Positions 40,043-49,589 of a stretch of 64,000 nt of DNA are shown here, piece by piece (position 1 is the first letter of the stretch; every line of letters starts with the position of its first letter). The notes under the pieces are model-generated. The model was not told the DNA's origin and ran no database searches. It saw only the letters and a program-made list of their open reading frames with translations. The translations under genes and the position numbers were made by a program. Source of the stretch: Pseudomonas lundensis (lineage in GTDB: Bacteria; Pseudomonadota; Gammaproteobacteria; Pseudomonadales; Pseudomonadaceae); the NCBI RefSeq assembly GCF_002269125.1, contig NZ_NQKI01000006.1, positions 1 through 64,000 on the forward strand. Direction: 5' to 3'.

Positions 40043-40714
40043 ATGCGTTTAAGAGCAGTTCTTTTTGACATGGACGGCACCCTGCTCGATACCGCGCCGG
40101 ATTTTATTGCCATCTGTCAGGCAATGCGTGCTGAACGTGACCTGCCACCTATCGCTGACAAGCTGATCCGCGACGAAATCTCCGGGGGCGCACGCGCCAT
40201 GGTGGCCGTGACGTTTAGCATGGACCCGGAGTCCCCGGGGTTCGAAGCCCTGCGCCTGGAGTTCCTCGAACGCTATCAGCAAGAGTGCGCCGTTCACACC
40301 CGGCTGTTCGATGGCATGGCCGAGCTCCTGGCCGATATCGAAAAAGCGCACCTGGTCTGGGGCGTCGTCACCAACAAGCCGGTGCGCTTCGCAGAACCGA
40401 TCATGAAGCGCCTGGGGCTGGCTGAGCGCTCGGCAGTCTTGATCTGCCCCGACCACGTGACAAACAGCAAGCCCGATCCGGAGCCAGTATTACTGGCCTG
40501 CAACATGCTTGGCCTCGACCCTGCAAGCGTTCTGTACGTGGGTGATGACCTGCGCGATATCGAGTCGGGCCGTGATGCAGGCACCAAGACCGCCGCTGTG
40601 CGCTTTGGCTATATCAATCCCGACGACAACCCGGATCACTGGGGCGCCGACGTCGTGGTCGATCACCCCTGCGATTTGCGCAAAGTATTGGATAACGCGA
40701 TGTGCAGTTGCTAA
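40043..40714 (+). CDS. mupP: HAD phosphatase, N-acetylmuramic acid 6-phosphate phosphatase type
   Basis: HAD-family phosphatase of 223 residues with [13 protein letters not shown] (Asp9, Asp11) and the C-terminal [15 protein letters not shown]. In P. aeruginosa the gene in this position after ubiG is mupP, which dephosphorylates MurNAc-6-P in cell-wall recycling. Older annotations call it phosphoglycolate phosphatase. The call rests on gene order as well as sequence. Confidence 0.85.
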   Translation: MRLRAVLFDMDGTLLDTAPDFIAICQAMRAERDLPPIADKLIRDEISGGARAMVAVTFSMDPESPGFEALRLEFLERYQQECAVHTRLFDGMAELLADIEKAHLVWGVVTNKPVRFAEPIMKRLGLAERSAVLICPDHVTNSKPDPEPVLLACNMLGLDPASVLYVGDDLRDIESGRDAGTKTAAVRFGYINPDDNPDHWGADVVVDHPCDLRKVLDNAMCSC

Positions 40715-40759
40715 GCAGCAAGCGCCGCCTTGGACCCTATCTTCTCGTAGAGGCTTTTT

Positions 40760-41500
40760 ATGTTTGATTATTCCGCCCGCCCTGACCTGCTTCAGGGCCG
40801 CGTCATTCTGGTGACTGGCGCAGGCCGGGGCATCGGCGCTGCCGCCGCCAAAACCTACGCAGCCCATGGTGCAACGGTACTGCTGCTGGGTAAAACCGAG
40901 GCCAATCTGAGTCAGGTTTACGACGAGATTGAGGCCGCAGGTCATCCGCAACCCGTGGTCATCCCGTTCAATCTGGAAACCGCACTGCCGCACCAGTACG
41001 ACGAACTGGCGGCCATGATCGAAAACGAATTCGGCCACCTCGACGGCCTGCTGCACAACGCCTCAATCATCGGCCCGCGTACGCCGCTGGAACAGCTCTC
41101 GGGCGAGAACTTCATGCGTGTCATGCAGGTCAACGTCAATGCCATGTTCATGCTCACTAGCACCCTGCTGCCGCTGCTCAAGCTGTCGCAGGACGCATCG
41201 GTGATCTTCACCTCAAGCAGTGTGGGCCGCAAAGGCCGAGCTTACTGGGGCGCCTATGGCGTGTCGAAGTTCGCGACCGAAGGCTTGATGCAGACCTTGG
41301 CCGACGAAGTGGACGGCGTAGCGCCAGTTCGCGCCAACAGCATCAACCCCGGCGCAACCCGCACCAGCATGAGGGCATTGGCGTATCCGGGCGAAAACCC
41401 GGAAAACAACCCGCTGCCGCAAGCGATCATGCCTGTTTACCTGTACTTGATGGGCCCGGACAGCACCGGGATCAACGGCCAGGCGTTCGACGCGCAGTAA
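40760..41500 (+). CDS. YciK-family SDR oxidoreductase
   Basis: Short-chain dehydrogenase of 246 residues with TGAGRGIG at 19-26 and the Tyr-x3-Lys pair in YGVSK. FDYSARPDLLQGRVI at the N-terminus is a YciK pattern. The reaction is not known. AGAGG lies just before the ATG, and a strong terminator follows the stop. Confidence 0.87.
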   Translation: MFDYSARPDLLQGRVILVTGAGRGIGAAAAKTYAAHGATVLLLGKTEANLSQVYDEIEAAGHPQPVVIPFNLETALPHQYDELAAMIENEFGHLDGLLHNASIIGPRTPLEQLSGENFMRVMQVNVNAMFMLTSTLLPLLKLSQDASVIFTSSSVGRKGRAYWGAYGVSKFATEGLMQTLADEVDGVAPVRANSINPGATRTSMRALAYPGENPENNPLPQAIMPVYLYLMGPDSTGINGQAFDAQ

Positions 41501-41508
41501 GCGCCTAC

Positions 41509-41551
41509 AAAAAAACCGCAGGCTGCACGTGATGCAGCTTGCGGTTTTTTT
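41509..41551. terminator. Bidirectional terminator between yciK and the TenA-fold gene
   Basis: A CCGCA-x-GCTGCA stem with its complement around a CGTGA loop, flanked by seven A and seven T. It serves two convergent genes. Confidence 0.92.
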
Positions 41552-41577
41552 ACGCCTTAAAAGCGGGGAAAAGGGCT

Positions 41578-42366
41578 TTAGGTGGCCTCGACCATCTCCA
41601 GCCGCTCGCGCACCACAGGTGCCTTCTCGTATTGCAGGCAGCTTTGCAGAAACAAGTATTTGTAGTCGTAGCTTTTGCAAATCGCTTTGCGCAACTCAGT
41701 TTGCAGCGCTTCGCTCGGGTTCAAGCCTGCCAGCGTGCAAATAATCTCCAGAGCTTCCCATGGATGCTCGTCATCGTACTGAGCATGCATTTTTAGCCAC
41801 TTCATGGCGCGCTTGCGCCCTTCTTGCGGAAATGACTCTTCATACACCGTGCTCGAACAGACCACGGCCGACCACTCACCCACAGCACCTTCAATGGCGT
41901 AGTTGGTCGCTGCCATCGACACCGCCAACGAGTCCGCCGTGCAGGTGTGCCAGCACCAGTCGTTCAATGCCTGAAACTCTGCCGGAATATCCTGGGCAAT
42001 CATGTCGTCCAGGCTCACATCATGGGCCCGCGCCCAATGCACCCAGTAATCGGCATGGTTGAGTTCAACGCGAATGTTGCGAATCAGCCAACGACGGGCC
42101 ATGTCTTCGCCGGGGTGGCGGCCATAGCGGGTTTTGCCGAGGTTGTGCCCCATGTACAACGAAAATTGCTCGACCACTGGCCAGCCACCAATCAGGTACA
42201 TGCGCATGGTTTTGGGGTTGATCGTGTTGTCGCGCATGCGTTTGTAGATTTCATGCTCTACGACCCGGCGCTTGCTCGGCGCGCAGTCACGAATCAGCTG
42301 CTGAGCCCATTGCGGATAACTGGTGGCTTCCATGAGCGGGCCAGTACGAACAAATGTATCGATCAC
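41578..42366 (-). CDS. TenA/PqqC-fold protein (heme-oxygenase-like fold)
   Basis: All-helical protein of 262 residues with the heme-oxygenase-like fold shared by TenA, PqqC and CADD. Acidic and histidine residues that could bind a di-iron centre are seen at Glu66, Glu101, His104, Glu159 and in YDDEHPWEA (Asp198, His201). Pseudomonas annotations often call it a TenA-family regulator, but no DNA-binding domain is visible. An iron-dependent oxidase is a reasonable alternative. Function unknown. Confidence 0.75.
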   Translation of the reverse strand: MIDTFVRTGPLMEATSYPQWAQQLIRDCAPSKRRVVEHEIYKRMRDNTINPKTMRMYLIGGWPVVEQFSLYMGHNLGKTRYGRHPGEDMARRWLIRNIRVELNHADYWVHWARAHDVSLDDMIAQDIPAEFQALNDWCWHTCTADSLAVSMAATNYAIEGAVGEWSAVVCSSTVYEESFPQEGRKRAMKWLKMHAQYDDEHPWEALEIICTLAGLNPSEALQTELRKAICKSYDYKYLFLQSCLQYEKAPVVRERLEMVEAT

Positions 42367-42411
42367 AATCGGGTTCCTTTTGAGAGGTGATTAAGACATA
42401 CCTGCACAACG

Positions 42412-44868
42412 TCAACGCAACGAACCCGGCGCCTTTAAAGCCAATGGCCATGAGCGCTTGGGGCGGGACAACAGGCTGTCACAGGTGAACAATCGCGGTC
42501 GTTCAATGATGTAGCCTTGAGCATAATCGACACCAATCTCGATCAATGCCTGCTCAATCTGCGGCGATTCAACGAACTCTGCAATAGTGCGTTTGCCCAT
42601 AACATGCCCGATATGATTAATAACCTCAACCATAGCGCGGTTAATGGGGTCGTCCAGCATATCCTTCACAAAACTGCCGTCGATCTTCAAAAAATCGACG
42701 GGCAGATGTTTCAGGTACGCGAACGATGACATGCCAGCGCAAAAGTCATCCAGCGAAAAGTGGCAACCCAACCCTTTGAGGTCGTTGATAAAGCGAATCG
42801 CACTGCCCAGATTTGAAATGGCGCTGGTTTCGGTTATTTCGAAACACACCCGCTCCGGCGCCACCCCGTAACACTCGAATTGTTCGTGCAGGAACTGCAG
42901 GAAGTCCTCATCACCAATGGTTGAGCCCGACAGATTGATCGCGCACATGGCCATCGGTTGATCCGACCCCTGCGCGGCACATTCAGAAATCACCTTGAAC
43001 ACGTTTTCGACCACCCATCGGTCGATGGATGTCATCAGGCCATAGCGCTCTGCTGCCGGGATAAAACTGTCGGGCAGAATGATGTGCCCCGACTCGTCGT
43101 GCAGGCGCAGCAAAATCTCGACGTGCCCGCCTTCGACGCCCTGCCCCAGCGGCGTAATCTCCTGTGAATACAGGCAAAACCGGTTCTCTTCCAATGCCAC
43201 GTGCAGGCGTTGCACCCATGCCATTTCGCCAAAACGCAAGGACAGTTCGGAGTCGTCGGCGTGGTAGACCTGCACCCGATTGCGGCCTTTTTCCTTGGCC
43301 ATGTAACAGGCCATGTCCGCTGCGCGCAGCGAACCTTCCAGCGTCACAGGGGCTTGATGGATGTGCACCAGACCGATGCTGATGGTGTTGAGAAAGGGGC
43401 GACCCTTCCACGCAAAATGCAAACTTTGTACGGTCTGACGCAAGCCCTCGGCAATTTTTTCCGCCATGTCCGGCGGGCAATTCTCCAGCAGAATGCCAAA
43501 CTCATCGCCCCCCAGACGGGCCAGCGTATCGCCCTCGCGCAAGCCTGATTGCAGCAGCGCGCAGATATGGCGCAGTAACTCATCACCCGCTGCATGGCCA
43601 CAGGTGTCATTGACCAATTTGAACTGATCAAGGTCGAGAAACATCAACGCATGCCGCCCGTGTTGACGCCCCAGGTTTTGCAGCACCAGATCCAGTCGGT
43701 ACTCAAATTCGCGGCGATTGGCCAATCCGGTCAATGCATCGTGGGTGGCCTGCCAGGACAGATTAGCGATGTATTGCCGCTCCTGGGTCATATCATGCAG
43801 CACCAGCACGGCGCCGCTGACTTTGCCTGCACTGAAAATAGGCGCGCCAACCAGCGTCACGGCGACGGTGGTGCCATCCATGCGCTGGATCAGCTTGGAG
43901 TGATCGCTGCTATTGCCCAACTGCCCACTCAAAATATGGTCGATCAGCTTAAAACCATCATCAGGCGCATTTTCATCCAACAACCTGAACAACGCCGCCA
44001 AGGGCACGCCCTGCGCCTGCCTGGAGTTCCAGTGGGTGAGCTGTTCGGCAGCCGGGTTCATGTAATCGATGGCACCGTTCACATCAGTGGTAATCACCCC
44101 GTCGCCAATCGACTCCAACGTCACCAGCGCGCGCTCTTTCTCCACCTGCAACGCCTCGGCAAAGGCCCGGCGCTGCGCCAGGATTTTATGGGTGCGCAAC
44201 AGGGCCAGCATAATCAGCATCAGGGCCGTGGCCAGGTTAACGACAATCAGCAGCTGTTGAATAAAGCGCGAACCTTCACCCAGCGCGTCACTGAAGGCTT
44301 TGGCGGCCGGGGTCACGCCTTCGTTGATCTCGAAAATCCGCCGCTTCCAGCGCTGCACGTCCGCATCGCTGGCCTGGTTAGCACTGATTTTTTGGTGCAT
44401 TTCCTGCGCCAGGTTATCGAGCTGGATCAGGTAATCGTCACCCACCGTCCACTTTTGGATAGCGGTATCCAGGTAACTGAAATGTCGAAAATTGCGATAG
44501 AACCAAATGATGCTCGTCACATCATCCGGGCTGTTGCCTCCCTGCAAGATGCCTTCGCGGGCGGCATTCAGATCGGGGGGGGACTGATCCAGCGCCAGGC
44601 GCAGATTGTGGCCTCCTTGCGGCACCCTGATGGCTTGCTGGTACTTATCAAAAATGGCCTGGTCGCGGCTGTCCGCGTACAGGTTGAGGTAGTAAATGGC
44701 ATCTTTTTGACCCTTGGACCACAGGCTTTCGCCCGCTACATAGCCCCGAACTGCCGAAAGCATATAAAGGCTTACGCAGCCTAATAACGCCTGGAATAAA
44801 ACCACCGCAATAAACGGCCAGACAATGCCCAGCAACCGCGGTGTACCAAGTTCACGTTTACGCTTCAT
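42412..44868 (-). CDS. PAS-GGDEF-EAL cyclic-di-GMP protein, membrane-bound
   Basis: Protein of 818 residues from the ATG at 44868. Two helices (about 12-37 and 205-230) enclose a periplasmic sensor region, then come PAS (about 250-370), GGDEF (about 385-545, intact LARLGGDEFG near 455) and EAL (about 560-805). The EAL signature reads EILLR, keeping the glutamate; NLSG, FEITET, LDDFCAG and KIDGSF are present, so both synthesis and breakdown of c-di-GMP are possible. The usual DDFG-x-G loop reads DDFCAGMS. Confidence 0.92.
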   Translation of the reverse strand: MKRKRELGTPRLLGIVWPFIAVVLFQALLGCVSLYMLSAVRGYVAGESLWSKGQKDAIYYLNLYADSRDQAIFDKYQQAIRVPQGGHNLRLALDQSPPDLNAAREGILQGGNSPDDVTSIIWFYRNFRHFSYLDTAIQKWTVGDDYLIQLDNLAQEMHQKISANQASDADVQRWKRRIFEINEGVTPAAKAFSDALGEGSRFIQQLLIVVNLATALMLIMLALLRTHKILAQRRAFAEALQVEKERALVTLESIGDGVITTDVNGAIDYMNPAAEQLTHWNSRQAQGVPLAALFRLLDENAPDDGFKLIDHILSGQLGNSSDHSKLIQRMDGTTVAVTLVGAPIFSAGKVSGAVLVLHDMTQERQYIANLSWQATHDALTGLANRREFEYRLDLVLQNLGRQHGRHALMFLDLDQFKLVNDTCGHAAGDELLRHICALLQSGLREGDTLARLGGDEFGILLENCPPDMAEKIAEGLRQTVQSLHFAWKGRPFLNTISIGLVHIHQAPVTLEGSLRAADMACYMAKEKGRNRVQVYHADDSELSLRFGEMAWVQRLHVALEENRFCLYSQEITPLGQGVEGGHVEILLRLHDESGHIILPDSFIPAAERYGLMTSIDRWVVENVFKVISECAAQGSDQPMAMCAINLSGSTIGDEDFLQFLHEQFECYGVAPERVCFEITETSAISNLGSAIRFINDLKGLGCHFSLDDFCAGMSSFAYLKHLPVDFLKIDGSFVKDMLDDPINRAMVEVINHIGHVMGKRTIAEFVESPQIEQALIEIGVDYAQGYIIERPRLFTCDSLLSRPKRSWPLALKAPGSLR

Positions 44869-45070
44869 GAGTTCCCTTTCATTCAGACTGCTGGATGAAA
44901 ACCAGAGAAAATGCCTCACAGGTACTTGAGACTAGGCCAATTTCTGACAACCAAAACAACCAGACGTGCTGACCCTCTCTAAACGCGACGGGCAGGCAAT
45001 CAGGCACATAAAAGAGATTGATGTTGGGGATTCAAGCACTCAACAGGGAAAACGCAACGTCGCCACCGGG

Positions 45071-46888
45071 TCAACTTTGCTGCAAGTGCCCGTATAACTT
45101 GGCGTAGAGGCCGCCTTCAGCCATGAGCTGTTGGTGATCGCCCTGCTCGGCAATGCGACCGCCATCAAACACCAATACCCGATCCGCCTGTTTTACCGCA
45201 GATAGGCGGTGGGCAATGATCAAAGTCGTGCGTCCGCTCAAGAATTTTCCCAAAGCGTGATGCAGGTTGTATTCCGTGGCAGCGTCCAGCGCACTGGTCG
45301 CCTCATCAAGGATCACCACTTTGGGATCGGCCAACACCATGCGCGCAATGGCCAAACGTTGCCGCTGACCGCCGGACAAGCGCACACCGGAGCGCCCGAC
45401 AATACTGTCCAGTCCTTGGGGCAAGGTAGCAATGGTGCCGTCGAGTTGGGCGATTTCCAGCGCCCGCCAGCAAGCCTCGTCGGTGCGCTCGCGGCCCATG
45501 GTCAGGTTGGCGCGCACCGTATCGTTGAACAGCGCCGGGTGTTGCAAGACCACGGCCACATGCTCACGAATGGTATCGAGACCGATGGCCGGCTGGCTGT
45601 CGCCGGCAAAGAAGATGCTGCCGGACTGAGGCGTGTAAAGCCCCAGCAGCAACTGAACAAGGGTACTTTTGCCGCCACCGCTGGCACCGACGATGGCCAC
45701 CTTTTCGCCCGGTGCGATGGTCAGGTTGAGGTGATCCAGCACCCGCTCTTCGCCATAGCTGAAACACAGATCACGTACCTGCACCCCGACGGTCTGTCGC
45801 CCCGTGAAGGGGTCGGCACCGCCGGGATACTGCGGCTCGTCAGCGCGGGCCAGCAGTTGGTTGATACGTGTCACTGCCCCGCCCGCCGCATAAAACGCAT
45901 ATTGCAAGTTCAGCAGTTGCTCAACGGGGCCGATCATGAACCACAGGTAGCTGAAGACCGCCAGCATCTGGCCGATCGACAAATCCGAAAACAACACCGT
46001 TAACATCGCAGCGGCACGGAAAATATCGATCCCGAACTGGAACAACAACCCACTGGCACGGTTGGACGCGTCGCTTTTCCATTGCGAGGCCACGGCGAAA
46101 TCGCGTACTTCCTTGGCACGGTGCCCAAGGCGCCCGAGGAAATAGCCCTGACGATTGCCGGCACGCACTTCCTGGATCGAATCCAGCGTTTCAGTCAGCG
46201 CCTGGGTAAACCGCGCCGTGCTGTCGTTTTCAAGCTTTTTAAGGTGTTTGACCCGTTTACCCAACTGCACCGTGGCGTAGATCACTAACGGATTGAACAG
46301 CAAGATCAACAGCGCCAACTGCCAGTGCATCCACAACAAAATCGCCGACGTGCCCACCAGCGTGAGCATCGCCACCAGAAACCGGCTCAAGGTCTCGCCC
46401 ACGAACTTGTCCAGGGTGTCCAGGTCGGTCACCAGGTGCGTGGTCACGGTCCCGCTGCCCAGGCTCTCGTATTCCGCCAGCGAGATGCGCTTGAGGCGCT
46501 CGATCAATCGCAGGCGGATGCGAAACACGATGTCCTTGGCCAACCGCGAAAACAGCCGCGCCTGGAGCACGTTGAACAACAATGCGCCACAACGCAGCAT
46601 CAATGTCACCAGCAGCATCAGTCCGATATACCCCACTGAAGACTGCAATGTGGTCGGCAAAAACTGATTCATCACTTTGAGCGCGGCATCGCCATTGCCC
46701 AGCAACACCTCGTCCACCAGCAAGGGCAGCAACAAGGGAATCGGCACACTGCACAGGGTGGCCAGTACTGCGACGCCATTGGCGATCCACAGCGCTTTTT
46801 TATGACGCAGGGCCAGTCGACGGATTTCGGCCCAGGTCAGGCGATCCGGTTGGGAAGTTGTCAGAGGGGATTCCTTGGCGTCAGGCAC
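45071..46888 (-). CDS. ABC exporter, fused membrane and ATPase domains
   Basis: Half-size ABC transporter with about six helices (residues 30-310) and an ATPase domain with GASGGGKST, LSGGQRQR and VILDEATSALD. The substrate is unknown; the MsbA/LagD-like layout suits lipids, peptides or drugs. The start is uncertain: the frame opens far inside the upstream dsbA-like gene, and the GTG at 46888, overlapping that stop by 8 bases, gives a sensible N-terminus. An operon with the DsbA-like gene is likely. Confidence 0.88.
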   Translation of the reverse strand: MPDAKESPLTTSQPDRLTWAEIRRLALRHKKALWIANGVAVLATLCSVPIPLLLPLLVDEVLLGNGDAALKVMNQFLPTTLQSSVGYIGLMLLVTLMLRCGALLFNVLQARLFSRLAKDIVFRIRLRLIERLKRISLAEYESLGSGTVTTHLVTDLDTLDKFVGETLSRFLVAMLTLVGTSAILLWMHWQLALLILLFNPLVIYATVQLGKRVKHLKKLENDSTARFTQALTETLDSIQEVRAGNRQGYFLGRLGHRAKEVRDFAVASQWKSDASNRASGLLFQFGIDIFRAAAMLTVLFSDLSIGQMLAVFSYLWFMIGPVEQLLNLQYAFYAAGGAVTRINQLLARADEPQYPGGADPFTGRQTVGVQVRDLCFSYGEERVLDHLNLTIAPGEKVAIVGASGGGKSTLVQLLLGLYTPQSGSIFFAGDSQPAIGLDTIREHVAVVLQHPALFNDTVRANLTMGRERTDEACWRALEIAQLDGTIATLPQGLDSIVGRSGVRLSGGQRQRLAIARMVLADPKVVILDEATSALDAATEYNLHHALGKFLSGRTTLIIAHRLSAVKQADRVLVFDGGRIAEQGDHQQLMAEGGLYAKLYGHLQQS

Positions 46889-47516
46889 GCGCGGCACGAT
46901 CCAGCCAGCGTCCGAGCAGATCGGACAAAGGCTCGAGTGCTTGATAGCCATTGGTTAGCAAGGCCAACTGGCCATTGCGTTCAGCCAACAGCGTCGGGAA
47001 CCCGGCGATGCCCAAATCCTGCACCCAGGTAAAATCAGCCGCCGTTGCGGCATGTTGTTGCACACTGTCGAAAGCCGCCGCAAATTCGATGCGTGGCACA
47101 CCCGCTGTTTCGGCCAGCTCCACCAGCACGCTGGCCTGGGTCACATCTCGGCCCTGCACGTAGAACGCCTGCTGGATCAAACCCAGCAGGGTCCACGCAC
47201 AATCGGGGGCCAGGCTGCGCGCCGCGACGATAGCCCGGCAGGCAGGCTCGGTGTCGTACACAAAACCCTCGGGCAAGGCCCCGTCAAAGGTGAACGGCTG
47301 CCCGGTGGCCTCAGTGACCGCCTGCCAATGCTCCAGAATGTAGCGACGGGTGCCGGGTTCGAGCGCAGAGCCGCTGCCTGTACGCAACCCGCCAACCACC
47401 AGATGCAGCTCAACACCGGCCGCCTGCGCCTGCTCGACCAAGGCCCGGGCGGTGGGCGCAAACCCCCAGCACCACGAACACATGGGGTCCATCACATAAA
47501 GCAGGCGCGCTGACAT
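46881..47516 (-). CDS. DsbA-family thioredoxin-fold protein
   Basis: Protein of 211 residues with the active-site pair Cys13-Ser-Trp-Cys16 in DPMCSWCWGF and a helical insert typical of DsbA/FrnE-like proteins. There is no signal peptide, so it should act in the cytoplasm. It sits three bases downstream of trhO and overlaps the ABC exporter gene. Confidence 0.85.
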   Translation of the reverse strand: MSARLLYVMDPMCSWCWGFAPTARALVEQAQAAGVELHLVVGGLRTGSGSALEPGTRRYILEHWQAVTEATGQPFTFDGALPEGFVYDTEPACRAIVAARSLAPDCAWTLLGLIQQAFYVQGRDVTQASVLVELAETAGVPRIEFAAAFDSVQQHAATAADFTWVQDLGIAGFPTLLAERNGQLALLTNGYQALEPLSDLLGRWLDRAARA

Positions 47517-47519
47517 GGC

Positions 47520-48458
47520 TCAGGCCTCGGCAGGTTTACGGTAGTTGTGGCCAATCGGGTGTGGCAGGTTACGGGCCTTGGCCAGTTCGATCTGCTTTTG
47601 GCGGTCGATGGCGCTGCGACGGGTTTTCTCGCTCAGCTTGTCCCAGCAATGCGGGCAACTGATACCCGGCTGATAATGCTCGGACTCACGGTCTGCCGCG
47701 CTGATCGGCGTGCGGCAGGCGTGGCACTGATCGTATTCGCCTTCGGTCAGGTCGTGGCGCACGGTGACACGGTTGTCGAACACGAAGCAGTCGCCCTGCC
47801 ATTTGGTTTCTTCCTGAGGGACCTCTTCGAGGTACTTCAGGATCCCGCCCTTGAGGTGATAGACCTCGTCAAAGCCCTGACTGAGCATGTAGCTCGAGGC
47901 TTTTTCGCAACGAATGCCGCCCGTACAGAACATGGCGATTTTCTTGTGCCTGGCCGGGTCGAAGTTGGCTTTGATGTAGTCCGGGAACTCACGGAAGCTG
48001 GTGGTTTTAGGGTCGATAGCGCCTTCAAATGTACCGATAGACACTTCGTAGTCATTGCGCGTGTCGATCAGCAACACCTCTGGATCGCTAATCAGCGCGT
48101 TCCAGTTCTCGGGGTCGACGTAGGTACCGACTTTCTTGTTCGGGTCTACGCCTTCAACGCCGAGGGTGACGATTTCTTTCTTCAGCTTGACCTTGGTCCG
48201 GTAGAACGGCTGGTCGTCGCAATAGGATTCTTTGTGGTCGATATCGACCATCCGCGGGTCATTCTTGAGCCAGGCCATCAGCCCGTCGATGCCTTCACGG
48301 CTGCCGGAAACCGTGCCGTTGATGCCTTCTTCAGCGATCAACAGGGTGCCTTTGATACCGTTTTCGACCATGGCGTTGAGCAAGGGCTCACGCAGTTCAA
48401 CGTAGTCTTCAAGGGTGACGAATTTATACAGTGCAGCGACAACGATTGGCGCAGTCAT
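47520..48458 (-). CDS. trhO: tRNA uridine(34) hydroxylase TrhO
   Basis: Rhodanese-domain protein of 312 residues that forms 5-hydroxyuridine at the tRNA wobble base with oxygen. The active Cys178 lies in [13 protein letters not shown]-terminal pair of C-x2-C motifs (QCHAC and SCPHC) could bind zinc. Formerly YceA. It begins an apparent operon with the DsbA-like and ABC genes. Confidence 0.93.
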   Translation of the reverse strand: MTAPIVVAALYKFVTLEDYVELREPLLNAMVENGIKGTLLIAEEGINGTVSGSREGIDGLMAWLKNDPRMVDIDHKESYCDDQPFYRTKVKLKKEIVTLGVEGVDPNKKVGTYVDPENWNALISDPEVLLIDTRNDYEVSIGTFEGAIDPKTTSFREFPDYIKANFDPARHKKIAMFCTGGIRCEKASSYMLSQGFDEVYHLKGGILKYLEEVPQEETKWQGDCFVFDNRVTVRHDLTEGEYDQCHACRTPISAADRESEHYQPGISCPHCWDKLSEKTRRSAIDRQKQIELAKARNLPHPIGHNYRKPAEA

Positions 48459-48504
48459 GGGACGCTCTCCAGGTGGCTACCCTCGTAAGGGGTGAACCGG
48501 ATCC

Positions 48505-48532
48505 AAAAAAAACGCGCCGGCTAAGCGGCGCG
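48505..48532 (-). terminator. Terminator after bolA
   Basis: CGCGCCG and CGGCGCG around a six-base loop (48513-48532), followed on the minus strand by eight T. Confidence 0.9.
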
Positions 48533-48560
48533 CTGCGGATTCTAGCAAAAAGCCAGCAGA

Positions 48561-48866
48561 TTAAGCCAACGGGCGATCACCGCCGGCACAGGTCGGCGAT
48601 GCCGGGGCTGTGCCGATTTTCGCCCATTCTTCAGGCGTGTACGTGTGCAAGGCCAACGCATGGAACTCGCCCATCAAGTCACCCAGGGTGGCGTATACCT
48701 TTTGGTGACGCTTGACGCTGTTGAGCCCGGCAAACTGCTCGCTGACCACCACGGCCTTGAAGTGCGTCTGCAAACCGCGGCTGTGCATGTGGCTTTCATC
48801 CAGCACGCTCAGGTGCACGGGCTGCAACGCACTCAGCGCCGATTCAATACGTTGTTGCATGTTCAT
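48561..48866 (-). CDS. BolA-family protein
   Basis: Small protein of 101 residues with the BolA fold pattern, including FAGLNSVKRHQKVYATLGDL and the C-terminal HALALHTYTPEEW. BolA proteins work with monothiol glutaredoxins in iron handling and may regulate transcription. It lies 11 bases downstream of the DUF2059 gene. Confidence 0.9.
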   Translation of the reverse strand: MNMQQRIESALSALQPVHLSVLDESHMHSRGLQTHFKAVVVSEQFAGLNSVKRHQKVYATLGDLMGEFHALALHTYTPEEWAKIGTAPASPTCAGGDRPLA

Positions 48867-48877
48867 TCAGGCTCCGC

Positions 48878-49393
48878 TTACTTCTTTTTGGCCGGGGCCG
48901 CTTTTGGCTCCAGCTCAGCGGTCATGTCCGCCAGCAGCTTGTTGACCACCGGTACGGCGCTCTCCAGTTTGGCCTGGGTCATTTGCGCCGATTGCTGCGT
49001 CAGCTGAGGCATTTTTTCCAGCACTTTTTTACCCAGTGGCGACTGGTAGAACGCAACCAGTTCCTTGAGCTCGGGTTCGCTGAAGTTGGTGGTGTACAGC
49101 TTGACCATGTCCGGCTTCAGCTTGTCCCAGCCAATGGCCTGGTCCAGCGCGGTGTTGGCCTTGGCCTGGTAGGTTTCCAGCAGGGCTTTCTTGGAGGCAG
49201 GTGCTTTGGTCTGCTCAAAACGCTGAGCGAACATTTGCTGCACTTGCATGTATACCGGGGTACCCAGCTTGTCGGCATGGGCCAGCTTCAGGAAGGTTTC
49301 AGCACTGGCAGCGTGGCTGGCAGCATCGGCAAAAACCTGGCCGCTGGCGCATACCAGAGCAACTGCTGTACAGATGGCGCGAAGACGGGTCAT
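48878..49393 (-). CDS. Exported DUF2059 protein
   Basis: Protein of 171 residues with a signal peptide (TRLRAICTAVALVCASG, cleavage near ADA). The DUF2059 core holds YTTNFSEPELKELVAFYQSP. A lysine- and alanine-rich end follows. Function unknown. The ATG at 49393 has AGGA six bases upstream; longer open frame ignored because the signal peptide then sits at the start. Confidence 0.87.
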   Translation of the reverse strand: MTRLRAICTAVALVCASGQVFADAASHAASAETFLKLAHADKLGTPVYMQVQQMFAQRFEQTKAPASKKALLETYQAKANTALDQAIGWDKLKPDMVKLYTTNFSEPELKELVAFYQSPLGKKVLEKMPQLTQQSAQMTQAKLESAVPVVNKLLADMTAELEPKAAPAKKK

Positions 49394-49589
49394 CGAGTTT
49401 CCTTTATCTAGCAAGCGAGGTCGAACCCCAAGGACGCCCATTCTGCGCCTAACAAAGTGTGTCACTCAACCCCGGCGCTGAGAGGGGGAGGTTCATCCTG
49501 TCGACAAAAGTCGATAGAACCAAAGATTGAACCCCTTTCCCCGATACACGCCTAAGCTCAGTGATCACATTCTGAGAGGAAGCAGCCTG

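Noticed and set aside
43080..43140. EAL domain considered inactive because the signature reads EIL
   Set aside because: The catalytic glutamate is kept and the other metal and catalytic motifs are present.
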